From: RGIG2041 sp045652745
Lineage (GTDB): Bacteria; Bacillota; Clostridia; UBA1381; UMGS1253
Reading direction: 5' to 3'
Length of the DNA stretch: 35,798 nucleotides
NCBI GenBank assembly: GCA_045652745.1
Contig: JAZRUW010000006.1
Location: forward strand, 1-35,798
Shown: in pieces, positions 1 through 6,216 of the stretch
How positions within the stretch are numbered: the stretch's first letter is position 1
Layout of the letters: each line of letters opens with the position of its first letter
Made by a program: the position numbers and the translations under genes
Notes under the pieces: generated by a model
The model's database searches: none
What the model was told of the DNA's origin: nothing
What the model saw: the letters and a program-made list of their open reading frames with translations, nothing else

Positions 1-10
1 AATATTACAA

Positions 11-39
11 AAAGGGATTTGATGGTCAAATCCCTTAAA
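11..39 (-). terminator. Hairpin with leftward T-tract
   Basis: An 11-bp perfect stem (13-23 with 27-37) has a 3-nt loop. Read leftward it is followed by TTTTTGTAAT. It lies exactly at the stop codon of the small leftward frame at 35-157 and could end that transcript. Confidence 0.5.
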
Positions 40-157
40 ATATCGCAGGGGTGAACGAGCAATCAATGAACGGTGTCTTAAGTGTTACAGTTACCTGTAG
101 GTTTCTGAAAATATTAGTTATTTTTCTTACAAAAGAGCAAAATTTGTTCATACGCAT
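35..157 (-). CDS. Possible small peptide gene, 38-40 residues
   Basis: This is a short leftward frame whose function I do not recognise. The start is ATG at 157, or more likely ATG at 151, which gives 38 residues beginning MNKFCSFVRK and spaced better from the AAGGGGG ribosome site. The product would be basic, with two cysteines and alternating hydrophobic stretches. It sits in a complete-looking cistron: a promoter at 258-286, a leader of about 95 nt, an SD, and a terminator hairpin beginning at the stop codon. The leader holds an 8-bp hairpin whose loop side carries CCTTCC, complementary to the GGAAGG of the SD, so translation could be gated. A frame on the opposite strand (51-239) lacks a convincing SD. 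Codon evidence at this length is weak, so the region could also be noncoding. Confidence 0.3.
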   Translation of the reverse strand: MRMNKFCSFVRKITNIFRNLQVTVTLKTPFIDCSFTPAIF

Positions 158-257
158 CCCCCTTCCAATAATACATTCTATGTCGTTCACTTTTTTCCAA
201 ACGGAACCTGTCTGTTCTGGTGAGATAAGGAAGGAGTAGTGAACTTATCTCAAAGAA

Positions 258-286
258 ATTATAACAGATATTTAATAAAAAAACAA
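258..286 (-). promoter_or_regulatory. Promoter for small leftward cistron
   Basis: Leftward -35 TTGTTT (281-286), 17-nt spacer and -10 TATAAT (258-263). The -35 overlaps the terminator of the tRNA cluster. Confidence 0.45.
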
Positions 287-313
287 GACCTTTAAGATAC
301 TTAAAAGTCTTGT
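274..313 (-). terminator. Terminator of tRNA-Pro/tRNA-Ser cluster
   Basis: A long stem (about 283-296 with 300-313) carries ACAAGAC/GTCTTGT ends. Read leftward it is followed by TTTTTTTATT. It lies 4 nt past the CCA end of tRNA-Ser, as expected for the end of a tRNA transcript. Confidence 0.8.
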
Positions 314-316
314 CAT

Positions 317-411
317 TGGCGGACAGGGTGGGATTCGAACCCACGTGCCGGATTGAATACCGACAAACTGATTTCGAGTCAGCCCCGTTATGACCACTTC
401 GATACCTGTCC
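317..411 (-). tRNA. tRNA-Ser (anticodon CGA)
   Basis: A 95-nt class II tRNA with encoded CCA. The acceptor stem GGACAGG pairs with CCTGTCC, and the discriminator is G. The anticodon loop is CTCGAAA, so the anticodon CGA reads UCG. The long variable arm typical of tRNA-Ser is present, as is a T-loop GGTTCGAATCC. It is the last member of a leftward cluster begun by tRNA-Pro. Confidence 0.95.
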
Positions 412-519
412 GTGTGTAAGTTTGAACTCCGATTTGACGGAGAAAAAACTGAGCAAATTATAAAATTTTGTTAGAAAAATGTTAGAAATGGCTAGAAAAA
501 CCGCTAGATAAGGGTGTAA

Positions 520-638
520 AAACAAGGTTTGAACCTCGCCTAAACCCGCACCGTTAAGCCATTTATAGGGGTACAGTTACAGTGTAACCGAGGGGATTTC
601 GAGTGCGCTCCGTTATGACCGCTTCGATACCATTCCTT
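520..638 (-). pseudogene. Degenerate tRNA-Ser-like sequence B
   Basis: Read leftward from 638, this repeats the intact tRNA-Ser over the D arm (TATCGAAGCGGTCATAACGG) and the anticodon loop CTCGAAAT. The similarity then stops. The 3' side of the anticodon stem no longer pairs, the middle is about 30 nt too long, and only a T-arm-like GAGGTTCAAACCTT (521-537) remains. No acceptor 3' strand matching GGAATGG follows. A functional tRNA is unlikely. It lies inside the tRNA-Pro to tRNA-Ser transcript. Confidence 0.6.
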
Positions 639-650
639 ATATGTTTAACA

Positions 651-694
651 GTTCTCCAAAGGTTGAAAATCTTTGGGAACAACCTTTGGAGAAC
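651..694. repeat. 15-bp perfect inverted repeat between tRNA-like remnants
   Basis: Arms 651-665 and 680-694 are perfect inverted copies around a 14-nt loop. There is no T-tract after the stem in either direction, so it is not a standard terminator. It separates the two degenerate tRNA-Ser-like segments. Confidence 0.6.
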
Positions 695-778
695 GGCTAA
701 AAAAACGATATTAAATTCTCGGAAAAGTCCCGTATCATAAGGGTTTGTAGCGGTTGGGACTTCCTCTAACTTCGCTAC

Positions 779-819
779 ATTTTGAGTCAGTCCCGTTATG
801 ACCACTTCGATACCGCTCC
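779..819 (-). pseudogene. Degenerate tRNA-Ser-like 5' half A
   Basis: Read leftward from 819, an acceptor-like GGAGCGG is followed by TATCGAAGTGGTCATAACGG, a 20-nt exact match to the intact tRNA-Ser, and an anticodon-loop-like CTCAAAAT. After the loop the match is lost, and neither the anticodon stem 3' strand nor an acceptor 3' strand is found. The break falls at the same place as in remnant B. Confidence 0.6.
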
Positions 820-846
820 AAGGAAAGACACTTTCGTGCCTTTATA

Positions 847-923
<77 letters not shown>

Positions 924-939
924 AAAGTGCTACTTGACA

Positions 940-968
940 AGTATACTACAATTTGGTGGCGATGTCAA
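940..968 (-). promoter_or_regulatory. Promoter of tRNA cluster
   Basis: Leftward -35 TTGACA (963-968), exact consensus, 17-nt spacer and -10 TATACT (940-945). It begins just past the terminator of the upstream noncoding RNA, so the two units abut but are separate. Confidence 0.85.
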
Positions 969-970
969 GC

Positions 971-1036
971 ACAAAAAAGACAAAAAAGAAGTGACCCCCG
1001 ATTACATTAACAACAGTGTAATCAAGGGTCACTTCT
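971..1036 (-). terminator. Terminator of unidentified ncRNA
   Basis: An 11-bp outer stem (987-997 with 1026-1036) and an inner GATTACA/TGTAATC stem are followed leftward by TTCTTTTTTGTCTTTTTTG. It is one of the strongest terminators in the window, with no gene upstream except the predicted RNA. Confidence 0.85.
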
Positions 1037-1427
1037 GTGAATTCTTATTATCTAACATCAATTTAACCTCTCTTTCGTAGATTCCTTTTGCTTACGTGTC
1101 TACATTTCTGCCTAACTTCTATTTCTCAATCTTTTGTCTCTAAAGGAGAACCGCTTTGTGTTACCGATGTAGTTTTCGCCTGCAAAAGGTGATTTTGACT
1201 TCTCATCTATGATTGTTACATTTTACTCTCACGGAAAACCAAGCCTTTTATTTTAACTTCCTGTTTCCTTCTTTTACTTCCATCTATATCAAACGTAACA
1301 CCGTCGTGCCTTTTTCTTTACTTCGCCTTCCGTCGGCTTACGCTTTCCTTTAGAATGGAATGCAATAATCATATCGAAGTCGGAGATTTACTTGTACATT
1401 GGACTGTACCTCTCTTTCTCTTTTGTC
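985..1427 (-). ncRNA. Unidentified structured noncoding RNA, about 450 nt
   Basis: This is a leftward transcription unit with a good promoter at 1434-1462 and a strong terminator at 971-1036. None of the leftward reading frames is long. The RNA would be purine-rich, with many local helices: GUACA/UGUAC (1393-1408), UUCC/GGAA near 1343-1359, a GCC/GGC hairpin near 1326-1339, a GUAGA/UCUAC helix (about 1076-1103), and a long-range GUGUUAC/GUAACAC pair (about 1295-1301 with 1158-1164). I checked by eye for RNase P, tmRNA, 6S and SRP RNA signatures and found none; SRP RNA is clearly at 34005. Large ornate RNAs such as ROOL and GOLLD are known near tRNA genes, but I cannot assign it to them. The function is unknown. 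Confidence 0.6.
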
Positions 1428-1433
1428 ACCTTT

Positions 1434-1462
1434 AGTATACCACCGTCACCGAGGCATTGCAA
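1434..1462 (-). promoter_or_regulatory. Promoter of unidentified ncRNA
   Basis: Leftward -35 TTGCAA (1457-1462), 17-nt spacer, -10 TATACT (1434-1439). Transcription would start near 1427. Confidence 0.7.
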
Positions 1463-1537
1463 TTGACAAAATAACAAAAGATGCAGAAACGTTTTTGTGA
1501 AAACGGGAGAATTTATTTACCAATTTTTCCAAAAGTA

Positions 1538-1567
1538 TTTACAAACATATATTATCCGTGTTATACT
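1538..1567 (+). promoter_or_regulatory. Rightward promoter facing a terminator
   Basis: -35 TTTACA (1538-1543), 18-nt spacer, -10 TATACT (1562-1567). Its transcript would meet the terminator at 1583-1625 after only about 50 nt, and no gene follows in that direction. Confidence 0.45.
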
Positions 1568-1582
1568 GAATCTGTTAGGGCG

Positions 1583-1625
1583 TAAAAACGGCTGTGTTTC
1601 ATAATAAACACAGCCGTTTTTATTT
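1583..1625. terminator. Bidirectional terminator
   Basis: The stem AAAACGGCTGTGTTT pairs with AAACACAGCCGTTTT. T-tracts lie on both sides: TTTTTATTTTTAATT rightward and TTTTTACG leftward. Leftward it ends the acyltransferase-like gene that stops at 1634. Rightward it would end the short transcript from 1538-1567. Confidence 0.8.
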
Positions 1626-1633
1626 TTAATTAT

Positions 1634-2488
1634 TTATTTAATATCTTCTGCAATGTTTTCCGGCGGGGTTAAAAGCTGTTCCGGATTTTCTATAAGCTTT
1701 TTGATTTTCTTGAACGCTGTTGCGTAGTAGTGGCCGTCGCAGATGCGTTCGTCGCAAACCACGGTGAAATCCATCAGCGTGCGCTTTTCGGTTTCGCCTT
1801 CTTTGTTTAACACATACTCGAAGCGCTTTGCGCCTATGGCGATGAAAATCGGCAGGTTGCCGAAATCGTATAAGTGATGAAATACCGGCGGAATACCGAG
1901 CGAGCCTAAGTTGGTGATGAACATAGAGCCGTGGAACGGACTGAGTTTTGTCAGCCAACGCGGTAGCAAATTAAAGTAGTCGAGCAATTTGATTAAACCG
2001 ATGGTGAGTTTTAAAATTACGCGCGGCAGTTTCATTAAGAGGCGTACGAAACCGTCCATATCGTTCTGGTCGCCTTCGGCTTTGTTTTCCTCAATCAGTT
2101 TGGTCAGGTTTTTGTAAATGTCGAGCAAGGTGTCTGCCGGCGTTGCGTCTAATTTAATTACGGTTTCCGGTGCGTTGAGTTTTAATTCCTTTTTGATGGT
2201 CAGGCAAATCTCAATGCCGTTTCTCGCGTAGAGGCGCTGACCGCGGATATAGCGGTTGAGGCCCGGATACTGTGCTATGACACGGCAGAATGCTGCCATA
2301 AAGATGTGCATCATGCCAATGCTTTTGTACCCGTCCGCACGCAACTTTCGAATCAATGTTTCACAGTTGGCAATATCAATGGTGTTGGAAAATTTGTTGG
2401 ATGCGCCGTTGCGGTTGGTCATAATAAACGGCATGGCGGCGTCCATTGGCATACCGCCTTTAATTCTTCTTCCCTCTTTTCGACTCAT
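1634..2488 (-). CDS. Stand-alone E2/CAT-like acyltransferase fold protein lacking catalytic His
   Basis: A 284-residue protein with the fold of the 2-oxoacid dehydrogenase E2 / chloramphenicol acetyltransferase catalytic domain. There is no lipoyl or subunit-binding domain. Family-like stretches are FITNLGSLG (central) and DERICDG (246-252), which aligns with the E2 motif DHRxxDG. The histidine that acts as general base in this family is replaced by Glu247, so ordinary acyl transfer is doubtful. An aromatic HYYA follows directly. The ATG at 2488 is chosen because GGGGG lies 9 nt upstream; the open frame extends further but would run through the promoter at 2524-2552. It is transcribed alone and ends at the terminator at 1583-1625. 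No dehydrogenase E1 or E3 genes are nearby. The role is unknown. Confidence 0.75.
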   Translation of the reverse strand: MSRKEGRRIKGGMPMDAAMPFIMTNRNGASNKFSNTIDIANCETLIRKLRADGYKSIGMMHIFMAAFCRVIAQYPGLNRYIRGQRLYARNGIEICLTIKKELKLNAPETVIKLDATPADTLLDIYKNLTKLIEENKAEGDQNDMDGFVRLLMKLPRVILKLTIGLIKLLDYFNLLPRWLTKLSPFHGSMFITNLGSLGIPPVFHHLYDFGNLPIFIAIGAKRFEYVLNKEGETEKRTLMDFTVVCDERICDGHYYATAFKKIKKLIENPEQLLTPPENIAEDIK

Positions 2489-2523
2489 GTGTAAATACCC
2501 CCAAAAATCATTACCTATTAACA

Positions 2524-2552
2524 AGTATATCATAACAAATTCGGAAACACAA
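2524..2552 (-). promoter_or_regulatory. Promoter of E2-like gene
   Basis: Leftward -35 TTGTGT (2547-2552), 17-nt spacer, -10 TATACT (2524-2529). It lies in the 86-nt gap after spoIIP. Confidence 0.6.
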
Positions 2553-2574
2553 GAAATTTGTCGAAAAAGGGAAA

Positions 2575-3666
2575 TTAAAGCAAATCCGCCAGAGCGGCGG
2601 CAAAACATTGTCCGGCTGTGACGGCTTCGGCGAGGGTGTTGCCGTCCGTGCCGACTTCTACTATGAGAGAGCCGGGTGCGGCGTGCTGATTAAACCGTTC
2701 CGTGCGCAGGTTGATTGGTCTTGCAAGGCCGGGATATTGCGCAGCGAGTTTGGTTTGCAACTGCAGAGCAAATTTGAGGTTTTCGCGCCAGTTTTCATGG
2801 GGAAGTCCGCCCTCACTTGTGCCGACGACCAGCATGATTTGTGCGGCTTTGGTGCCGGCAATGTCCGCTGTGAGCTTTAGTTTTGTGCCGTCGCTTTTGG
2901 TCATGGCATCGCGGTGGATATCGAGCACGATTTGTATGCTCGGATACCGCGCGAGATAGTCTTCAATAATGCCCAGTGTGCGCGTATAAGAGCCGTTGTA
3001 GGAAGGGTGGTCGTTGATGGATTGGTCATGGAGCACGCTGATGCCTGCCTCGGTCAACACGCGCGTAATTTCTTCACCGACGCGCACGACGTTTTGCGTT
3101 TTGTCGAGTGTGCGCGTGGCCTCGTCGGGGGAATACTGCTGCTGACCGTCCGGGGTGTAACTTTCCGTGGTGTGCGTATGCACAATCAGTACGGACGGTT
3201 CGTTTTTTGAAATTGCTAGTGCGAGAGGCTCGGACAAAAGGGAAGCGATGTCTATATCGAAATTTGTGTCGTTGTCTATATAAACTTGTTTATTGCCGAG
3301 TGCGGCTACGGTCTGTTTGGTTTCTGCGATGGGTAAGCTTTCCGGTGCAGGGGTGTTTTGCGATGACACGGGTGCTTGCTGTGTCTGTTCCGGTGCGCGA
3401 ATTGTGACGGTGCACAAAGCAAGCTGGTTTTTGAGCATGCTTTCCGGATTGCCGGGGATGAAGCCGAACAGCGTGTCCATGGTTTGTGTAATTGCGTTTT
3501 GCAACGGTGCTTGTTGTGTATAGGGAAAACAGCGTGAAAGCAGAGTGATTGCACTTTCGGCATTGGCTGCGGGCAAAAGTTGGTTTGCTGTTAGCATCAG
3601 CAGGGTGCCGATGAGCGTAATGCCGGCAGAAAAGAAATATTTGGTTTTTGGCGCGTGCATGCGCAT
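2575..3666 (-). CDS. spoIIP: Stage II sporulation protein P (SpoIIP)
   Basis: A 363-residue membrane-anchored cell-wall hydrolase. In the SpoIID-SpoIIM-SpoIIP complex it cuts peptidoglycan (amidase and endopeptidase) so that the mother cell can engulf the forespore. An N-terminal membrane segment (about 10-35) is followed by a low-complexity linker and a C-terminal catalytic domain. That domain holds HTHTTESY (from 163), DIHRD (from 249), a TERFNQH stretch near the C-terminus, and EVGTDGNT. The first two supply the zinc-binding histidines and glutamate expected for the family. Four start codons lie within 12 nt; ATG 3666 is preferred because AAGG sits 6 nt upstream. In Bacillus the gene is under sigma-E. 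I see no clear sigma-E promoter in the AT-rich upstream gap. It is divergent from the S10 operon. Confidence 0.93.
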   Translation of the reverse strand: MRMHAPKTKYFFSAGITLIGTLLMLTANQLLPAANAESAITLLSRCFPYTQQAPLQNAITQTMDTLFGFIPGNPESMLKNQLALCTVTIRAPEQTQQAPVSSQNTPAPESLPIAETKQTVAALGNKQVYIDNDTNFDIDIASLLSEPLALAISKNEPSVLIVHTHTTESYTPDGQQQYSPDEATRTLDKTQNVVRVGEEITRVLTEAGISVLHDQSINDHPSYNGSYTRTLGIIEDYLARYPSIQIVLDIHRDAMTKSDGTKLKLTADIAGTKAAQIMLVVGTSEGGLPHENWRENLKFALQLQTKLAAQYPGLARPINLRTERFNQHAAPGSLIVEVGTDGNTLAEAVTAGQCFAAALADLL

Positions 3667-3733
3667 CACCATCCTTTTTATATTTTTATTGGAAAAGGGT
3701 ACGGAATATGTTTTTGAAATTGTAAAAAAGGGG

Positions 3734-3762
3734 TTGACAGACGGTAAAAAATCCGTTATAAT
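3734..3762 (+). promoter_or_regulatory. S10 operon promoter P1
   Basis: Exact consensus TTGACA (3734-3739), 17 nt, TATAAT (3757-3762). It is the first of two tandem promoters. An AT-rich stretch with two small palindromes (3803-3825, 3831-3853) separates it from P2. Confidence 0.88.
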
Positions 3763-3885
3763 ACAAATCGCTTGTGTTTATAGGGGAGAATTGGCGAGAA
3801 ACTTTTTGTGCAATTTTCACAAAAAACATGCAAAAATTTCGTGAAAATTTTTGTAAAATTTTTGATATGAAATGCACGAAAAAAC

Positions 3886-3914
3886 TTGCACTTTCTATAA
3901 ATATAAGGTATAAT
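3886..3914 (+). promoter_or_regulatory. S10 operon promoter P2
   Basis: TTGCAC (3886-3891), 17 nt, TATAAT (3909-3914). Transcription would start near 3921, giving a leader of about 290 nt ahead of rpsJ. Confidence 0.8.
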
Positions 3915-3920
3915 ATTTCT

Positions 3921-4213
3921 GTTGTGACATGGCATACGATGAAATGGGAGGTTGCGAACCCCGTTACGGTTCGGTTTTTCCATGGAGAATGTCCGATTCA
4001 AGAAACCGGGCGACAAGTCACGCTGCACTTTGAATACACACTCTTTCGATGCTTCGTGCGTATTGTAGCGTAGTTATGCCCAGATGTGCCCAAAAGGCGG
4101 CTCTGGGTATTTTTTACGGAAGGGCGCGAAACACGCGGGTGTGTTGTAGGAAAAGCGCACGCTGTCGTATGTGACAACCAGAGCAAAAAGAGGAATTAAA
4201 GGAGGTAAAAACT
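3921..4213 (+). promoter_or_regulatory. S10 operon leader RNA
   Basis: A leader of about 290 nt with several helices: GAACC/GGTTC near 3955-3971 followed by GGTTTTTCC, and an AATACaCAC/GTGcGTATT helix near 4033-4065. These precede the terminator-like hairpin at 4077-4115. The SD AAAGGAGG lies just before rpsJ. The layout suggests attenuation. In enterobacteria the S10 leader is controlled by L4, but I cannot show a shared structure, so the ligand here is unknown. Confidence 0.55.
4077..4115 (+). terminator. Attenuator-like terminator in S10 leader
   Basis: Stem TGCCCAGA (4077-4084) with TCTGGGTA (4102-4109), inner GCC/GGC, then TTTTTT (4110-4115). It lies about 100 nt before rpsJ and downstream of both promoters, so it must be read through for expression. 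Confidence 0.7.
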
Positions 4214-4525
4214 ATGGCAGCAACACAGACAATCAGAATCAGACTGAAAGCTTATGACCACACTCTGCTCGATCAGTCCGCAGAGAAAATCGTGGAGACG
4301 GCGAAGAGAACAGGCGCAAAGGTGTCCGGTCCTATTCCGTTACCGACAAAGAAGGAAGTTGTTACAATTCTTCGTGCGGTGCATAAGTACAAGGATTCCA
4401 GAGAGCAGTTTGAGATGAGAACACACAAGCGTTTAATCGACGTTTTGGTTCCGACTCAAAAGACAATAGAAGCTCTGACAAAGCTCGAATTGCCGGCAGG
4501 TGTCGACATCGAGATCAAGTTGTAA
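4214..4525 (+). CDS. rpsJ: Ribosomal protein S10
   Basis: 103 residues, full length. S10 is a 30S head protein and, as NusE, an antitermination partner of NusB. The family pattern is clear from the N-terminal IRIRLKAYDH, the middle GPIPLPTKKEVVTILR, and the C-terminal LPAGVDIEIKL. It is the first gene of the operon after a leader with an attenuator, and has a strong SD (AAAGGAGG). Confidence 0.98.
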   Translation: MAATQTIRIRLKAYDHTLLDQSAEKIVETAKRTGAKVSGPIPLPTKKEVVTILRAVHKYKDSREQFEMRTHKRLIDVLVPTQKTIEALTKLELPAGVDIEIKL

Positions 4526-4594
4526 TAGCCAAACGGCTGTTACGGGTCATGTTTGCAGAGAGTGCAAACCAATAACCTTAAGGAGGAGAAAGGC

Positions 4595-5224
4595 ATGAAA
4601 AAAGCAATTTTGGGAACAAAACTTGGTATGTCCCAGCTCTTCATGGAAGATGGCAGAGTTGTTCCCGTAACTGTAATTTCTGTTGAGCCGAACGTGGTTA
4701 TCCAGAAGAAGACAGTTGAAACTGACGGCTACGATGCTGTTCAGGTGGGCTACCAGAACAAGAGAGAAAAGCTTGCAAACAAGCCGGAAAAGGGCCACTT
4801 TGCAAAAGCGAACGCACCGATTAAGAGATTTTTGCGCGAGTTCAAACTCGACAATGCTGCAGAACTCAATGTTGGTGACGAAATCACATTAGCAGTATTT
4901 GAAGAAGGCGAAAGAGTCGATGTTACCGGTATTTCCAAAGGTAAAGGCTTTGCCGGCTCGATTAAGAGACACGGCCAGCACACCGGTCCTATGTCGCACG
5001 GTTCCGGTTACCACAGAGGCTCCGGTTCCATGGGCGCTTGCTCCGACCCGTCTAAAGTTATGAAGGGTAAGAAGCTGCCGGGTCACATGGGTGTGGAAAA
5101 GGTTACGATTCAGAACCTCGACATCGTTAAGATTGATACAGAGAAGAGCCTGCTTTGCGTAAAGGGTGGTATCCCGGGCGTAAAGGGCGGCCTTGTTGTT
5201 ATTAAGAATACAGTTAAGGCATAA
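4595..5224 (+). CDS. rplC: Ribosomal protein L3
   Basis: 209 residues. L3 is an early 50S assembly protein whose loop reaches towards the peptidyl-transferase centre. It begins MKKAILGTKLGMSQLF and has the conserved GISKGKGFAGSIKRH core and the GSMGACSDPSKVMKGKKLPGHMG loop region. An in-frame ATG 42 nt earlier is rejected because AGGAGG lies 7-8 nt before ATG 4595. Confidence 0.98.
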   Translation: MKKAILGTKLGMSQLFMEDGRVVPVTVISVEPNVVIQKKTVETDGYDAVQVGYQNKREKLANKPEKGHFAKANAPIKRFLREFKLDNAAELNVGDEITLAVFEEGERVDVTGISKGKGFAGSIKRHGQHTGPMSHGSGYHRGSGSMGACSDPSKVMKGKKLPGHMGVEKVTIQNLDIVKIDTEKSLLCVKGGIPGVKGGLVVIKNTVKA

Positions 5225-5250
5225 TTCGGGAAGGAAGGAGGAAAACGATA

Positions 5251-5877
5251 ATGGCTACATTAGATTTATATAACATGAGCGGTAAGAAAACCGGCACAAT
5301 TGATGTTAAGGACGAAATCTTCGGCGTTGAAGTAAACAAATCCGTTCTTCACGATGTTGTAGTAAACTATCTGGCAAACCAGAGACAGGGCACACAGAGC
5401 GCTCTGACCCGCACAGAAGTTCGCGGCGGCGGTATTAAGCCGTGGAGACAAAAAGGTACAGGCCGTGCAAGACAGGGTAGTATCCGTGCTCCGCAGTGGA
5501 CAGGCGGCGGCGTTGTGTTCGCTCCGAAGCCGAGAGATTATTCTTACACCTTAAATAAGAAGGTTAAGAAGCTCGCACTCAAGATGGCGCTTACCACAAA
5601 GGTAGCAGAGGACGATATCATCGTAGTAGACGGTCTCGGTTTTGATGAAATCAAGACTGCAGCTGCTGCAAAGATGCTTTCCGATCTCGGCGTATCCGAT
5701 AAGGCGCTCATCGTAACTGCAGCAAACGACGTAAACGTTTACAAGTCTGCAAGAAACATCGAAGGCGTATGCGTATCGAACGCAGATGTACTCAATGTAT
5801 ATGAAATTCTCAACCACAAGAAGTTGATTATAGCAAAAGCTGCTATCGAGAAGATCGAGGAGGTGTGTGCACAATGA
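5251..5877 (+). CDS. rplD: Ribosomal protein L4
   Basis: 208 residues. L4 is an early 50S assembly protein; its extended loop lines the exit tunnel. The loop is recognisable from the RGGGIKPWRQKGTGRARQG segment (about 57-75) and the globular domain from the LSDLGVSDKALIV stretch. In enterobacteria L4 also represses its own operon. The stop overlaps the rplW start (ATGA), which suggests translational coupling. Confidence 0.98.
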   Translation: MATLDLYNMSGKKTGTIDVKDEIFGVEVNKSVLHDVVVNYLANQRQGTQSALTRTEVRGGGIKPWRQKGTGRARQGSIRAPQWTGGGVVFAPKPRDYSYTLNKKVKKLALKMALTTKVAEDDIIVVDGLGFDEIKTAAAAKMLSDLGVSDKALIVTAANDVNVYKSARNIEGVCVSNADVLNVYEILNHKKLIIAKAAIEKIEEVCAQ

Positions 5878-6167
5878 CATTCGCACATGATATTATCTTA
5901 AGCCCGGTCATCACTGAGCAGTCCACAGATATGATGGCGGAAAGAAAGTACACATTCAAGGTTAAGCTCGATGCCAACAAGATTCAGATTGCAAACGCAA
6001 TCGAAGAAATCTTCGGCGTGTCCGTAGAAAAGGTTACAACCATTCGTATGGACGGCAAGCTTAAGAGAATGGGTAGAAACGAAGGCAGACGCCCGGCATA
6101 CAAGAAGGCTGTTGTTAAGCTCACAGCTGACAGCAAGACCATCGAGTTCTTCGAGGGCATGGCTTAA
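5874..6167 (+). CDS. rplW: Ribosomal protein L23
   Basis: 97 residues. L23 sits at the tunnel exit and docks trigger factor and SRP. It has the N-terminal DIILSPVITEQS and the central KVDANKIQIANAIEEIFGV-type segment. The ATG overlaps the rplD stop; the AGGAGG inside the end of rplD supports this start over an in-frame ATG 9 nt upstream. Confidence 0.97.
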   Translation: MTFAHDIILSPVITEQSTDMMAERKYTFKVKLDANKIQIANAIEEIFGVSVEKVTTIRMDGKLKRMGRNEGRRPAYKKAVVKLTADSKTIEFFEGMA

Positions 6168-6216
6168 TCGATAAGCCGACACAGTATATATTATATAGGT
6201 AAGGAGTGTTTTAAGG

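Noticed and set aside
51..239. Rightward 62-codon frame at the left edge
   Set aside because: It has no convincing SD or promoter, and it lies opposite a leftward frame that has promoter, SD and terminator. Neither is certain, but the leftward one is better supported.
563..805. Leftward 80-codon frame across the tRNA remnants
   Set aside because: It runs through tRNA-Ser-like sequence and a perfect hairpin, and shows no SD or family match.
985..1427. Assignment of the orphan RNA to RNase P, tmRNA, 6S or SRP RNA
   Set aside because: The RNase P core motifs, the tmRNA tag frame with tRNA-like ends, and the SRP S-domain motif are all absent, and SRP RNA is found at 34005.
2575..3672. Rightward frames opposite spoIIP
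   Set aside because: Several frames of 76-99 codons overlap each other antisense to spoIIP, none with SD or homology.
3803..3853. Terminators between the two S10 promoters
   Set aside because: Two AT-rich palindromes are present, but neither is followed by a T-tract in the rightward direction; AT-rich promoter-flanking DNA is enough to explain them.
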